DNA from: Clostridiales bacterium
GTDB taxonomy: Bacteria > Bacillota > Clostridia > Christensenellales > Aristaeellaceae
DNA: 47,221 nt
Assembly (NCBI GenBank): GCA_004556985.1
Contig: SFFC01000041.1
Coordinates: 1 to 47,221 of the forward strand
Direction of reading: 5' to 3'
Part shown: positions 7,759-14,787 of the stretch, piece by piece
How positions within the stretch are numbered: position 1 is the first letter of the stretch
How the letters are laid out: each line of letters starts with the position of its first letter
Made by a program: the position numbers and the translations under genes
Notes under the pieces: model-generated
Database searches by the model: none
Seen by the model: only the letters and a program-made list of their open reading frames with translations
Told to the model about the DNA's origin: nothing

Positions 7759-8880
7759 ATGATCATTACGAAGTTCGAAACCTGGTGGGTCGAGCGCGGC
7801 CGCTGTCTCTTCGACGAGAAGCGCCAGGGCGGCGCGAAGATGGGCTGGGACGTGCTCGTCATCAAGCTGACCACCGATACCGGCATCGAAGGCATCGCGA
7901 CCTGCATGGCCGCGCGCAGCGGCGCCGTGAGCGAGGCGTATCTGCAGGAGAGCGTCGGCCCCGTCGTTCTGGGGCGCGACCCGCATGACCGCGAGGCGAT
8001 CTTCCAGGAGCTCTGGGTGATCGACCGCCACGAGGCGTTCTTCCCCGTCTTCCTGCCCGGCCCGGTCGACGTCGCGCTGTGGGATATCTGCGCGAAGGAG
8101 GCCGGCCTGCCGCTGTACAAATACATCGGCGCCTGCCGCGACAGCCTGCCCGTCTACGCGAGCGGCAACTTCCACGGCACCGTCAAGGAATATGTGGACG
8201 AGGCCGTCTACTACAAGAGCAAGGGCATCCCGGGCTACAAGGCGCATCCGGGCGGACCGGTCGAGTTCGACATGCAGGTGCATCAGGCCGTGCGCGACGC
8301 CGTCGGCCCGGACTACCTGCTCATGAGCGATCCCGTCGGCGACTATACGCTCGACGAGGCCGTCCGCGTCGGCCGCCAGCTCGAGCGCCTCGGCTACCGC
8401 TGGTTTGAGGAGCCCTTCCGCGACTTCGAGCTCTACAAATACACCGAGCTGTGCCGCACGCTCGATATCCCCATCGCCGGCACGGAGACCACCCGCGGCT
8501 GCCATTGGGGCGTCGCGCAGGTCATCGCCCAGCACGCCGCCGACATCGTCCGCGCGGACGTCAGCTGGAAGGACGGCATCACGGGCACGCTCAAGATCGC
8601 GCACCTCGCCGAAGCCTTCGGCCTCAACTGTGAGATCCACACCACGACCATGAACTACATGGATCTGGTCAACCTGCACGTCAGCTGCGCCATCAAGAAC
8701 TGCGAGTTCTTCGAGTATTTCGTCCCCGAGGAGAATTATACGCTCCCGATGAAGGGCCTGCTGCCCATCGACGAGCACGGCATCATCCACGTGCCGCAGG
8801 GCCCCGGCGTCGGCGCGGAGCTCGACTGGGAGCTCATCGAGAAGAGCTGCCGCAGCCATCGCGTGCTGGAGCTTGAGTAA
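7759..8880 (+). CDS. Mandelate racemase/muconate lactonizing enzyme family (sugar-acid dehydratase-like)
   Basis: 373-aa enolase-superfamily enzyme. Metal ligands are Asp191 (LLMSDPV), the Glu pair 217-218 (RWFEEP) and Glu243 (AGTET). Asp268 and His294 match the His-Asp dyad of the mandelate racemase branch. The usual KxK position reads YKAH (Lys161, His163), so the second Lys is replaced by His. Family members dehydrate or epimerise sugar acids through a Mg-stabilised enolate. Divergence from the uxa operon, with shared operator-like sites, suggests a sugar-acid dehydratase feeding the same pool. The ATG at 7759 follows AGAGGAGGG. Confidence 0.87.
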   Translation: MIITKFETWWVERGRCLFDEKRQGGAKMGWDVLVIKLTTDTGIEGIATCMAARSGAVSEAYLQESVGPVVLGRDPHDREAIFQELWVIDRHEAFFPVFLPGPVDVALWDICAKEAGLPLYKYIGACRDSLPVYASGNFHGTVKEYVDEAVYYKSKGIPGYKAHPGGPVEFDMQVHQAVRDAVGPDYLLMSDPVGDYTLDEAVRVGRQLERLGYRWFEEPFRDFELYKYTELCRTLDIPIAGTETTRGCHWGVAQVIAQHAADIVRADVSWKDGITGTLKIAHLAEAFGLNCEIHTTTMNYMDLVNLHVSCAIKNCEFFEYFVPEENYTLPMKGLLPIDEHGIIHVPQGPGVGAELDWELIEKSCRSHRVLELE

Positions 8881-8925
8881 CCGGCACGGTTGCTTCATAC
8901 CAGTCTCTTCCTGAATCACTTTCAT

Positions 8926-9085
8926 CGACGCGAAGCGAAGAAGGGAGTCTGAGGGGACCGAAGTCTGCCGCCGCCAATGGCGGAAAGAGGCAGACGAAGC
9001 GTCGGGAATCGCAGGGAGCGCCGCAGCGCGACCATGCGAGTTCCCCGGACTAAAATCCCTCAGGCGGGTTTGGGCAGCAGCCCAA
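8926..9085. other. Highly structured intergenic element, possible ncRNA or dispersed repeat
   Basis: Nested complementary segments, all read directly: CGACGC 8926-8931 with 8999-9004; GTCTGCC 8963-8969 with 8989-8995, enclosing CCGCC/GGCGG; a 10-bp helix GGGAATCGCA 9004-9013 with 9035-9045 (one bulged G), enclosing GCGC/GCGC; CTGAGGG 8949-8955 with CCCTCAG 9057-9063, which would be a pseudoknot relative to the first helix; and TTGGGC 9070-9075 with 9080-9085. It lies between the enolase-family stop and the terminator, outside any plausible gene. No RNA family was recognised; the strand is undetermined. Confidence 0.5.
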
Positions 9086-9114
9086 CGTTTCCCATAAGAT
9101 CAGGAATGCGAAAG

Positions 9115-9152
9115 GCCGCCGCCGTGCGGGCTTTTCCCCCCACGGCGGCGGC
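9115..9152. terminator. Convergent terminator hairpin
   Basis: Perfect 12-bp stem GCCGCCGCCGTG / CACGGCGGCGGC with a 14-nt loop, between the convergent enolase-family and lacI genes. The plus strand continues TCGTTCTTCTCTT and the minus strand CTTTC, so either direction may use it weakly. Confidence 0.6.
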
Positions 9153-9163
9153 TCGTTCTTCTC

Positions 9164-10240
9164 TTAAATCAGCAGCGAGCGGTAATTGCCCTTGTCGTAC
9201 ATCACCAGGTTGCTGCGGAAGACGACCTCGCTGCCCACGCGCACGTCGCGCTGCTCCGGCCGTCTGCCCTGCACCAGGTATTCCACGAGCGCCTTCGCGC
9301 CCAGATAGCCCTGCGCATACGGGTTCTTCTGCAAAATGTTGCTGAGCACGCCCCGGCGCAGCCTGTCGATGCTCTCGTCCGACAGGTCGCTGCCCACGGC
9401 CAGCAGCCTGCCCGCCTTGCCGCTCTCCTCCAGCGCGCGCCCCATCAGCACGCTGCCCTGGGAGAGCACGCTGCAGCAGGCCGCGACGTCCGGCCGCCTG
9501 ATCTGCTCCAGAATCGCCCGGTAGGCCGCCTCGCTGGTGTCCCAGAAGTGGTTGCGGTAGACGAGGTTGGGGATGCCGTTTTCCTCGATGTAGGCGTCAA
9601 ACCCGCGCACGACGAGCGAATGGGCGAGCCATTTGGGATTGCCCGCACAGAGTACGACGCTGCCAAACGGCGGAATACGGCTGAAGATCAGCTCTGCCAT
9701 CGTCCTGCCGATCACGTCGTAATCCGGCTGGATGCAGCAGAGGCTGTGGCTGAGCGCGTTGTCAGAGCCCGTCTGCACGACCGCGATGCCGTCCCGGTTC
9801 ATGGCGTCCCATTCCTCCGTGCTCAGCGCGTCCATGTGTCCCACCGTCAGCAGCCCGTCGATCCTGCGTTCCTCGATCAGCTCGCGCAGCACGACGATCT
9901 CCTCGGAGAGCGCGGGGTCGTGCGCCGTATACGGCAGCTCGATCGCCCTCACATTGAGATCAGCGACGCTCTCCAGATACTCGCGCACGCCGCGCCAGAT
10001 CGGCGGATAGTAGAACCGGTTGCTGCCGCCCTCGCTGGGCAGCATGACCGCAATGACCCGCGGCTTGCGCTTGAGGCCGGAGGCCAGCGCGTTGGGCTGG
10101 TAGCCCATCTCCTCCGCCAGACGGCAGATTTTTTCCCGGGTCGCCTGGCTCACGCCGCTCTTTCCGTTGAGCGCCTGATGCACGGTGCTGATGGAGACGC
10201 CCGCCGCCTCCGCGACATCCCGGATGGTTGCTCGCTTCAT
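9164..10240 (-). CDS. LacI-family transcriptional regulator
   Basis: 358-aa regulator. The N-terminus is a LacI helix-turn-helix with hinge (MKRATIRDVAEAAGVSISTV region, then ALASGLKRKPR), followed by a periplasmic-binding-protein-like effector domain with HFWDTSEAAYRAIL and VGSDLSDESIDRLRRG. The ATG at 10240 is chosen because it begins the conserved HTH and has AGGAGCAGAGGA upstream; the frame stays open further upstream without function. It lies between sugar-acid genes and is the natural candidate to bind AAACGTTT sites at 7500, 7627 and 7698. The effector is unknown, probably a hexuronate-pathway intermediate. Confidence 0.92.
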   Translation of the reverse strand: MKRATIRDVAEAAGVSISTVHQALNGKSGVSQATREKICRLAEEMGYQPNALASGLKRKPRVIAVMLPSEGGSNRFYYPPIWRGVREYLESVADLNVRAIELPYTAHDPALSEEIVVLRELIEERRIDGLLTVGHMDALSTEEWDAMNRDGIAVVQTGSDNALSHSLCCIQPDYDVIGRTMAELIFSRIPPFGSVVLCAGNPKWLAHSLVVRGFDAYIEENGIPNLVYRNHFWDTSEAAYRAILEQIRRPDVAACCSVLSQGSVLMGRALEESGKAGRLLAVGSDLSDESIDRLRRGVLSNILQKNPYAQGYLGAKALVEYLVQGRRPEQRDVRVGSEVVFRSNLVMYDKGNYRSLLI

Positions 10241-10271
10241 TCCTCTGCTCCTGTCAAATCCATTTGGCTGC

Positions 10272-10299
10272 ATTATATCATACAATTTAAAATTGTCAA
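10272..10299 (-). promoter_or_regulatory. Predicted lacI promoter with internal palindrome
   Basis: Minus strand TTGACA (10299-10294), 16-bp spacer, TATAAT (10277-10272). The spacer contains a perfect 7-1-7 palindrome ACAATTTAAAATTGT (10282-10296), a possible autoregulatory site that differs from AAACGTTT. Confidence 0.7.
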
Positions 10300-10328
10300 A
10301 GATTCTCATGATCAAGGGAGGTTTCTTC

Positions 10329-11078
10329 ATGAAAGAGCTCGAGCATCTCGCCGGCATCGTAACCGGCGGCAGCAGCGGCATCGGCTTCCAGATCGCCAAC
10401 GTCCTGGCAGAGGCCGGCGCCTCGGTCTACGTCATCAGCCGCACCGGCAAGCCCAAGGAGGGCGTAGGCGAGAGCGCGCCCGGCGTCGTCCACATCAAGG
10501 GCGATATCGGCGACGAGGCGGAGATGAAGGAGGTCGCCGCGCAGATCGCCGCGCAGCACGGCGGCCATATCGATTTCCTGATCAACAACGCCGGCGTCAG
10601 CTACAAGTGCCGCGCCGAGGATTTCCCGATGGAGCAGTTCGACCGCATCATGGAGATCAACGTGCGGGACGTCTTCTCCATGAGCGTCATCTGCTACCCC
10701 TACCTCAAGCTGAGCCCCGTCCGCGGCCGTATCATCAACATCACCAGCATGAGCGCCCATCTCGGCTTCAGCGAGGTCGTCCCCTACTGCACCAGCAAGG
10801 GCGCCGTCCTCTCGATGACGCGCGCGCTCGCCGTGGAATGGGCGCAGGACAATATCTGCGTCAACAGCATCGCCCCCGGCTGGTTCCGCAGCAAGATGAC
10901 CGAGCAGGTGGTCGATGCCGCGCGCGAGGCCAAGATCCTCGGCCGCATGCCGCTGCATGCCTACGGCGACACGCGCGACCTGGGCGCAATGGCCAAATTC
11001 CTCTGCGGCTCCGGCGCGGGCTACATCACCGGTCAGGATTTCGCCGTCGATGGCGGCGCGCTGGCCTTCGGGTACTGA
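10329..11078 (+). CDS. SDR-family oxidoreductase (gluconate 5-dehydrogenase-like)
   Basis: 249-aa short-chain dehydrogenase. TGGSSGIG at 12-19, NNAG at 86-89, and the catalytic set Ser140, Tyr153, Lys157 (YCTSK); AVDGG near the end. The ATG at 10329 has AGGGAGG eight bases upstream; earlier in-frame ATGs lack ribosome sites. It is transcribed divergently from lacI with an 88-bp gap and is terminated by a strong hairpin, so it is probably monocistronic. It is likely to oxidise or reduce a sugar acid linked to the neighbouring hexuronate genes; the substrate is inferred from context only. Confidence 0.87.
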   Translation: MKELEHLAGIVTGGSSGIGFQIANVLAEAGASVYVISRTGKPKEGVGESAPGVVHIKGDIGDEAEMKEVAAQIAAQHGGHIDFLINNAGVSYKCRAEDFPMEQFDRIMEINVRDVFSMSVICYPYLKLSPVRGRIINITSMSAHLGFSEVVPYCTSKGAVLSMTRALAVEWAQDNICVNSIAPGWFRSKMTEQVVDAAREAKILGRMPLHAYGDTRDLGAMAKFLCGSGAGYITGQDFAVDGGALAFGY

Positions 11079-11107
11079 TTGCCCCCTGCGCATGCCGTCA
11101 TGCTTCC

Positions 11108-11141
11108 CGTCTCTGTGTGTTTCACGCAGAGACGTTTTTTT
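11108..11141 (+). terminator. Rho-independent terminator after the SDR gene
   Basis: CGTCTCTG (11108-11115) pairs with CAGAGACG (11127-11134), extended inward by TGTG/CACG with one wobble pair, then seven T. Confidence 0.9.
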
Positions 11142-11186
11142 GCCCGTACGCCTTTCCGGTGTACATCGCTTGACAGAATTTGAATT

Positions 11187-11218
11187 TTAAGATATTTCTT
11201 TTAAAAATACTATCTTAA
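11187..11218. promoter_or_regulatory. Inverted repeat, candidate operator of the XRE-S24 regulator
   Basis: Perfect 8-bp arms TTAAGATA (11187-11194) and TATCTTAA (11211-11218) separated by 16 AT-rich bases, just upstream of the cassette promoter. It does not resemble a clostridial LexA box, so private control by the adjacent regulator is plausible. Confidence 0.5.
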
Positions 11219-11232
11219 TCTTTGAATTGTCC

Positions 11233-11261
11233 TTGACCATGACCGCACAGCATCGTATAAT
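11233..11261 (+). promoter_or_regulatory. Predicted sigma-A promoter of the SOS cassette
   Basis: TTGACC (11233-11238), 17-bp spacer, TATAAT (11256-11261), 31 bp before the GTG start of the regulator. A second TTGACA at 11170 has only a poor -10. Confidence 0.75.
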
Positions 11262-11292
11262 ACCCGTAAAGAGCATCTCAGGAGGGATTTTC

Positions 11293-12111
11293 GTGAGCAA
11301 GGCTTTCCCGCCGGATATCCGCATCGCCGCGCCGCCCTATGATATTTCCGCCCGGCGCGGGCACAATACGCTGGGCAGACGGCTGCGCGAGGCCCGCCGC
11401 TCCTGCCGGATGACCCAGATGGACGTCGTGCGCGCCCTCTCCGCCTGCGGCTCGGAGATCGGCATCGCCGCCCTGAGCAAGTGGGAGAACGGGCAGGCCG
11501 TGCCCAACGCCCATCAGTTTCTGGCACTGTGTGCCATCCTCGGGCGGACGGAGGATGCCTTTTCCTATTTTTCCGCCGCGCCCGCCCCGCTCAATGCGCA
11601 GGGCATGAAGAAGCTGCGGGATTACATGGACGATCTGCTCGCCTCCGGCCGCTACGCCCCCGACGCGCAGCAGGAAGCGCCGCCCTGCGCCGTGATGACC
11701 GAGGTGCGCGTCTACGACGAGCCCGCCGCCGCGGGCCCCGGCTGCTTCCTCGATTCCGGCGCGTACGAAACGCTCTCCTTCCCCGCCTCGAGCATCCCGG
11801 AGGGGACGGACTTCGGCGTGCGCGTCTGCGGCGTGAGCATGGAGCCCAACTACGTCAGCGGGCAGATCGTCTGGGTTGAGCAATGCACGCAGCTGTCAGA
11901 CGGCGAGATCGGCATCTTCATCTACGACGGGAACGCCTATCTCAAGCGCTATCAGCCCGGCACGCCCGACGAGGACGAGCGCGAGGCCTACACGGACAGC
12001 GAGGGCTTCGTCTATCCCAAGGTCACGCTCGCCTCGATCAACCCGGCCTGCGCCGACGTGCAGGTCCGCCCGGATTCTGAATTCCGCATCATCGGCAGGG
12101 TGCTCAACTGA
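11293..12111 (+). CDS. XRE-family regulator with S24 (LexA-like) autocleavage domain, HdiR-like
   Basis: 272-aa protein. Residues ~25-90 form an XRE helix-turn-helix (LGRRLREARR ... ALSKWENGQAVP). The C-terminal half is a peptidase S24 domain with nucleophile Ser182 (GVSMEPNY) and general base Lys218 (YLKRYQ). An Ala147-Gly148 pair (PAAAGPG) lies 35 residues before the serine, the same spacing as the LexA cleavage bond and serine, so self-cleavage on RecA activation is expected. The start is GTG at 11293 behind AGGAGG. It heads a unit with a Y-family polymerase, like the HdiR regulators of lactococcal/streptococcal SOS cassettes. It probably represses its own operon. Confidence 0.88.
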   Translation: MSKAFPPDIRIAAPPYDISARRGHNTLGRRLREARRSCRMTQMDVVRALSACGSEIGIAALSKWENGQAVPNAHQFLALCAILGRTEDAFSYFSAAPAPLNAQGMKKLRDYMDDLLASGRYAPDAQQEAPPCAVMTEVRVYDEPAAAGPGCFLDSGAYETLSFPASSIPEGTDFGVRVCGVSMEPNYVSGQIVWVEQCTQLSDGEIGIFIYDGNAYLKRYQPGTPDEDEREAYTDSEGFVYPKVTLASINPACADVQVRPDSEFRIIGRVLN

Positions 12112-12153
12112 CGCGCCTGCGCCGCCCGAACACAACCCGGAGGTGAAACGCGC

Positions 12154-12444
12154 ATGCAGTGCGTCAGAGCGAAAACAGAACGGATCTACGTCAAGGTGAC
12201 CTCGGATTTCGACGTCACGGGCTATATGCAGCCCCGCACCATCACCTGGGCGAACGGCAGAACCTTTGTCATCGAGCAGATCAAGGATTTCCGCCCCGCC
12301 GCCAGCATGGAGGCCGGTCGCGGCGGCGACTGCTACACGGTCGTGGTCAAGGGCGTCGAGAAGCATCTGTTCTTCGAGCGCTCGGACAGGCTCTTTCCCA
12401 GCCGCGTCGGGCGCTGGTTCGTCGAGCGGCCCGTTCAGGCGTAA
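12154..12444 (+). CDS. Small conserved-type protein of the SOS cassette, function unknown
   Basis: 96-aa soluble protein with no signal peptide or membrane segment. It contains beta-rich stretches (ERIYVKVTSDFD, RTITWANGRTF, DCYTVVVKG) and ends in a basic/aromatic segment GRWFVERPV. It was not recognised as a named family. GGAGGTGAAACGCGC precedes the ATG. It lies 42 bp after the regulator and 23 bp before the polymerase, so it should be co-expressed on DNA damage; small unknown proteins occur at this place in similar polymerase cassettes. Confidence 0.75.
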   Translation: MQCVRAKTERIYVKVTSDFDVTGYMQPRTITWANGRTFVIEQIKDFRPAASMEAGRGGDCYTVVVKGVEKHLFFERSDRLFPSRVGRWFVERPVQA

Positions 12445-12467
12445 GCCGTGGGGAAGGGAGTGTATTC

Positions 12468-14024
12468 ATGGCGCAGGAGCGCATCTACGCCGCCATCGAT
12501 CTCAAGAGTTTCTACGCCTCCGTGGAGTGCGTCGAGCGCCATCTCGATCCGCTGACCACGAATCTGGTCGTGGCCGACTCCTCCCGGACGGAGAAGACCA
12601 TCTGCCTCGCCGTCTCCCCCTCGCTCAAGGCGCATGGCATTCCCGGCCGCGCGCGGCTCTTTGAGGTCGTGGAGCGCGTCCGCGAGGTCAACCGCCAGCG
12701 GCTGCAGTCGGCCATCCGCCAGCGCAGGGCCGCGAGGGACGCGCAGGGCCGCTACGGCTTCTCCTCCGCCTCCTTCGACGCGCGGGCGCTTGAGGAGGAT
12801 CCCTCGCTCGAGCTCTCCTACATCACAGCTCCGCCCCGGATGCGCCTCTACATGGACACCAGCACCAGGATCTACAACATCTACCTCAAGTACCTCTCCG
12901 CCGAGGATATCGTCGTCTACAGCATCGACGAGGTCTTTCTCGATCTGACGCGCTATCTCGCCCTCTACCGCATGACCGCGCGCGAGCTGACCATGACGAT
13001 CGTCCGCGAGGTGCTCTACACGACGGGCATCACCGCGACGGCCGGCATCGGCACCAACCTCTATCTGGCCAAGGTCGCGATGGATATCGTCGCCAAGCGC
13101 GTCCCCGCCGACGCCGACGGCGTGCGCATCGCTCAGCTCGACGAGCAGGCCTATCGCCGCCAGCTCTGGACGCACGAGCCGCTGACGGATTTCTGGCGCG
13201 TGGGCCGCGGCTACGCGCAAAAGCTCCAAGCCGCCGGCCTGTACACGATGGGCGACATCGCCCGCTGCTCCGTCGGCCGGCCTACCGACTATTACAACGA
13301 GGAGCTGCTCTACAAGCTCTTCGGCGTCAACGCCGAGCTGCTCATCGACCATGCTTGGGGCTGGGAGCCGACGACCGTCGAGCAGATCAATGCCTACCGC
13401 CCCCAGAGCAGCAGCCTGTCCACCGGTCAGGTGCTCGCCTGCCCCTACGACGCGGATAAGGCGCGCATCATCGTGCGCGAGATGGCCGAGCTGCTCGTGC
13501 TGGATCTCGTCGACAAGGGGCTGCTCACCGACCAGCTCGTATTGACCCTCGGCTACGACCGCGAAAGCCTTTCCCCCTCGCGCGGCGCAGCGTACCGCGG
13601 GCCCGTCGTTCGCGACGCCTACGGCCGCTCCATCCCCAGGCATGCGCATGGCAGCGTCCCCCTCGCGCGGCCCACGAGCTCGGGCCGGCAGATCGTCTCC
13701 GCCGTGCTTTCGCTCTACGACAGGATCATCGACCCCGCCCTGCTCGTGCGCCGGGTCACGATCGCGGCCAACCACCTGATCGCGGAGAGCGAGCTGCTCG
13801 CGCGGCCCGTCTTCGAGCAGCTGACGCTGTTTGAAAGCGGCGAGGCGCTTGACCGGCAGCGCACCGCGGAGGAGGAGGCCCTGAAAAAAGAAAAAAGCCT
13901 GCAAAAGGCCGTGCTTTGCATGCACAAGAAATTCGGGAAAAACGCCGTCCTGAAGGGAACGAGCCTTCAGGACGGCGCCACGACGATTCAGCGCAACGGG
14001 CAGGTCGGCGGGCACAAGGCCTGA
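12468..14024 (+). CDS. Y-family translesion DNA polymerase (UmuC/UvrX-like)
   Basis: 518-aa error-prone polymerase. Catalytic metal ligands are Asp11 (AAIDLKSFYASVE) and Asp154-Glu155 (YSIDEVFLDL). The palm/fingers, thumb (helix-hairpin region near WRVGRGYAQKLQAAGL) and little-finger domains follow. QLTLF near residue 450 matches the beta-clamp binding motif, and the protein ends in the QVGGHKA tail seen in clostridial relatives. It inserts nucleotides opposite lesions and promotes mutagenesis. The ATG at 12468 follows GGGAAGGGAG. The neighbouring regulator and YolD-like gene support DNA-damage induction. Confidence 0.93.
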   Translation: MAQERIYAAIDLKSFYASVECVERHLDPLTTNLVVADSSRTEKTICLAVSPSLKAHGIPGRARLFEVVERVREVNRQRLQSAIRQRRAARDAQGRYGFSSASFDARALEEDPSLELSYITAPPRMRLYMDTSTRIYNIYLKYLSAEDIVVYSIDEVFLDLTRYLALYRMTARELTMTIVREVLYTTGITATAGIGTNLYLAKVAMDIVAKRVPADADGVRIAQLDEQAYRRQLWTHEPLTDFWRVGRGYAQKLQAAGLYTMGDIARCSVGRPTDYYNEELLYKLFGVNAELLIDHAWGWEPTTVEQINAYRPQSSSLSTGQVLACPYDADKARIIVREMAELLVLDLVDKGLLTDQLVLTLGYDRESLSPSRGAAYRGPVVRDAYGRSIPRHAHGSVPLARPTSSGRQIVSAVLSLYDRIIDPALLVRRVTIAANHLIAESELLARPVFEQLTLFESGEALDRQRTAEEEALKKEKSLQKAVLCMHKKFGKNAVLKGTSLQDGATTIQRNGQVGGHKA

Positions 14025-14037
14025 GGAGGTGGGCTTT

Positions 14038-14523
14038 TTGACGATTCGCTCCCCGGTATCCCTGGATCCGCACCGCTACGACGATCTGCTCGAGCTGCCC
14101 CATCCGCAGTCGCGCCGCCATCCGCGCATGGATGCGCTTGCGCGCGCCGCGCAGTTTTCCCCCTTCGCCGCGCTCACCGGCTACGATGATCAGGTGAAGG
14201 AGGCCGCGCGCCTGACCGGCCGGCGCGTCGGGCTCTCCGAGGGCGAGCGGGAGGCGCTGGACGCGCAGCTCTGCCTGCTGCGCTCGCATCTTTCCGACTC
14301 GCCCCGGCCCGTCGTCTCCGTCCGCTTCTTCGTGCCGGACGAAAGAAAGGCGGGCGGCCGCTATGAGACGGTCACCGGCTGCGTCCGGCGGATCGATCCC
14401 GTCGGCCGCACGCTGGTCTTCTACGCCGAAAACGGCATTCCCTCCGGGCGCAGCATTCCGCTCGACGCCGTTTTCTCCATCACAGGCGAGCTCTTTGAGC
14501 GCCTCTGTCCGGCAGAGGATTGA
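14038..14523 (+). CDS. YolD-like protein
   Basis: 161-aa protein of the YolD-like family, commonly encoded next to Y-family polymerases (UvrX/YqjW) in Firmicutes. The family core is YDDLLELPHPQSRRHPRM followed by RAAQFSPFAALTGYDD (residues ~12-55), with a beta-rich C-terminus. A GTG at 14029 is in frame but lies inside the ribosome site AGGAGG (14024-14029), so the TTG at 14038, eight bases after it, is preferred. The stop abuts the stop of the convergent pqqD-like gene with no spacer. The molecular role is not established. Confidence 0.85.
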   Translation: MTIRSPVSLDPHRYDDLLELPHPQSRRHPRMDALARAAQFSPFAALTGYDDQVKEAARLTGRRVGLSEGEREALDAQLCLLRSHLSDSPRPVVSVRFFVPDERKAGGRYETVTGCVRRIDPVGRTLVFYAENGIPSGRSIPLDAVFSITGELFERLCPAED

Positions 14524-14787
14524 TCACTCGATCCAGCCCGCATTGCGCATGCTTTCAATCAGCCCCTGCGTGTCGGCAAGCGCCTCCTCCGGGCTGACCT
14601 CGAATTCCTCCGCGATCAGCGCCGCGAGCGCCTGCTCGTCCTTCGCCTCCTCGAGGTGATCCCAGATGAACGCGCCTACGTCGTTGGTCATGACCAGGCC
14701 GCTGAATTTGGTGGCCGTTTGGCCCACGGGCATGAGCACATGCTGCCCGCCGACGCAGCGCGCGATGAACGTTTCCTTTTTCTTCAT
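14524..14787 (-). CDS. PqqD-family peptide chaperone
   Basis: 87-aa PqqD-like protein, the fold that binds RiPP precursor leaders and presents them to a maturase. Visible features are an N-terminal beta region (KFSGLVMTNDVGAFIWDHLE, residues ~27-46) and a winged-helix-like C-terminal segment (ALAALIAEEFEVSPEEALAD). Its ATG overlaps the stop of the upstream chimeric gene (ATGA), so the two are translationally coupled. The partner would normally be a radical-SAM/SPASM enzyme; here the upstream protein keeps only that enzyme's C-terminal part. Confidence 0.87.
   Translation of the reverse strand: MKKKETFIARCVGGQHVLMPVGQTATKFSGLVMTNDVGAFIWDHLEEAKDEQALAALIAEEFEVSPEEALADTQGLIESMRNAGWIE

Noticed and set aside
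10241..10399. N-terminal extension of the LacI regulator
   Set aside because: It would cover the lacI promoter and part of the divergent SDR leader; the helix-turn-helix begins at 10240 with a good ribosome site.
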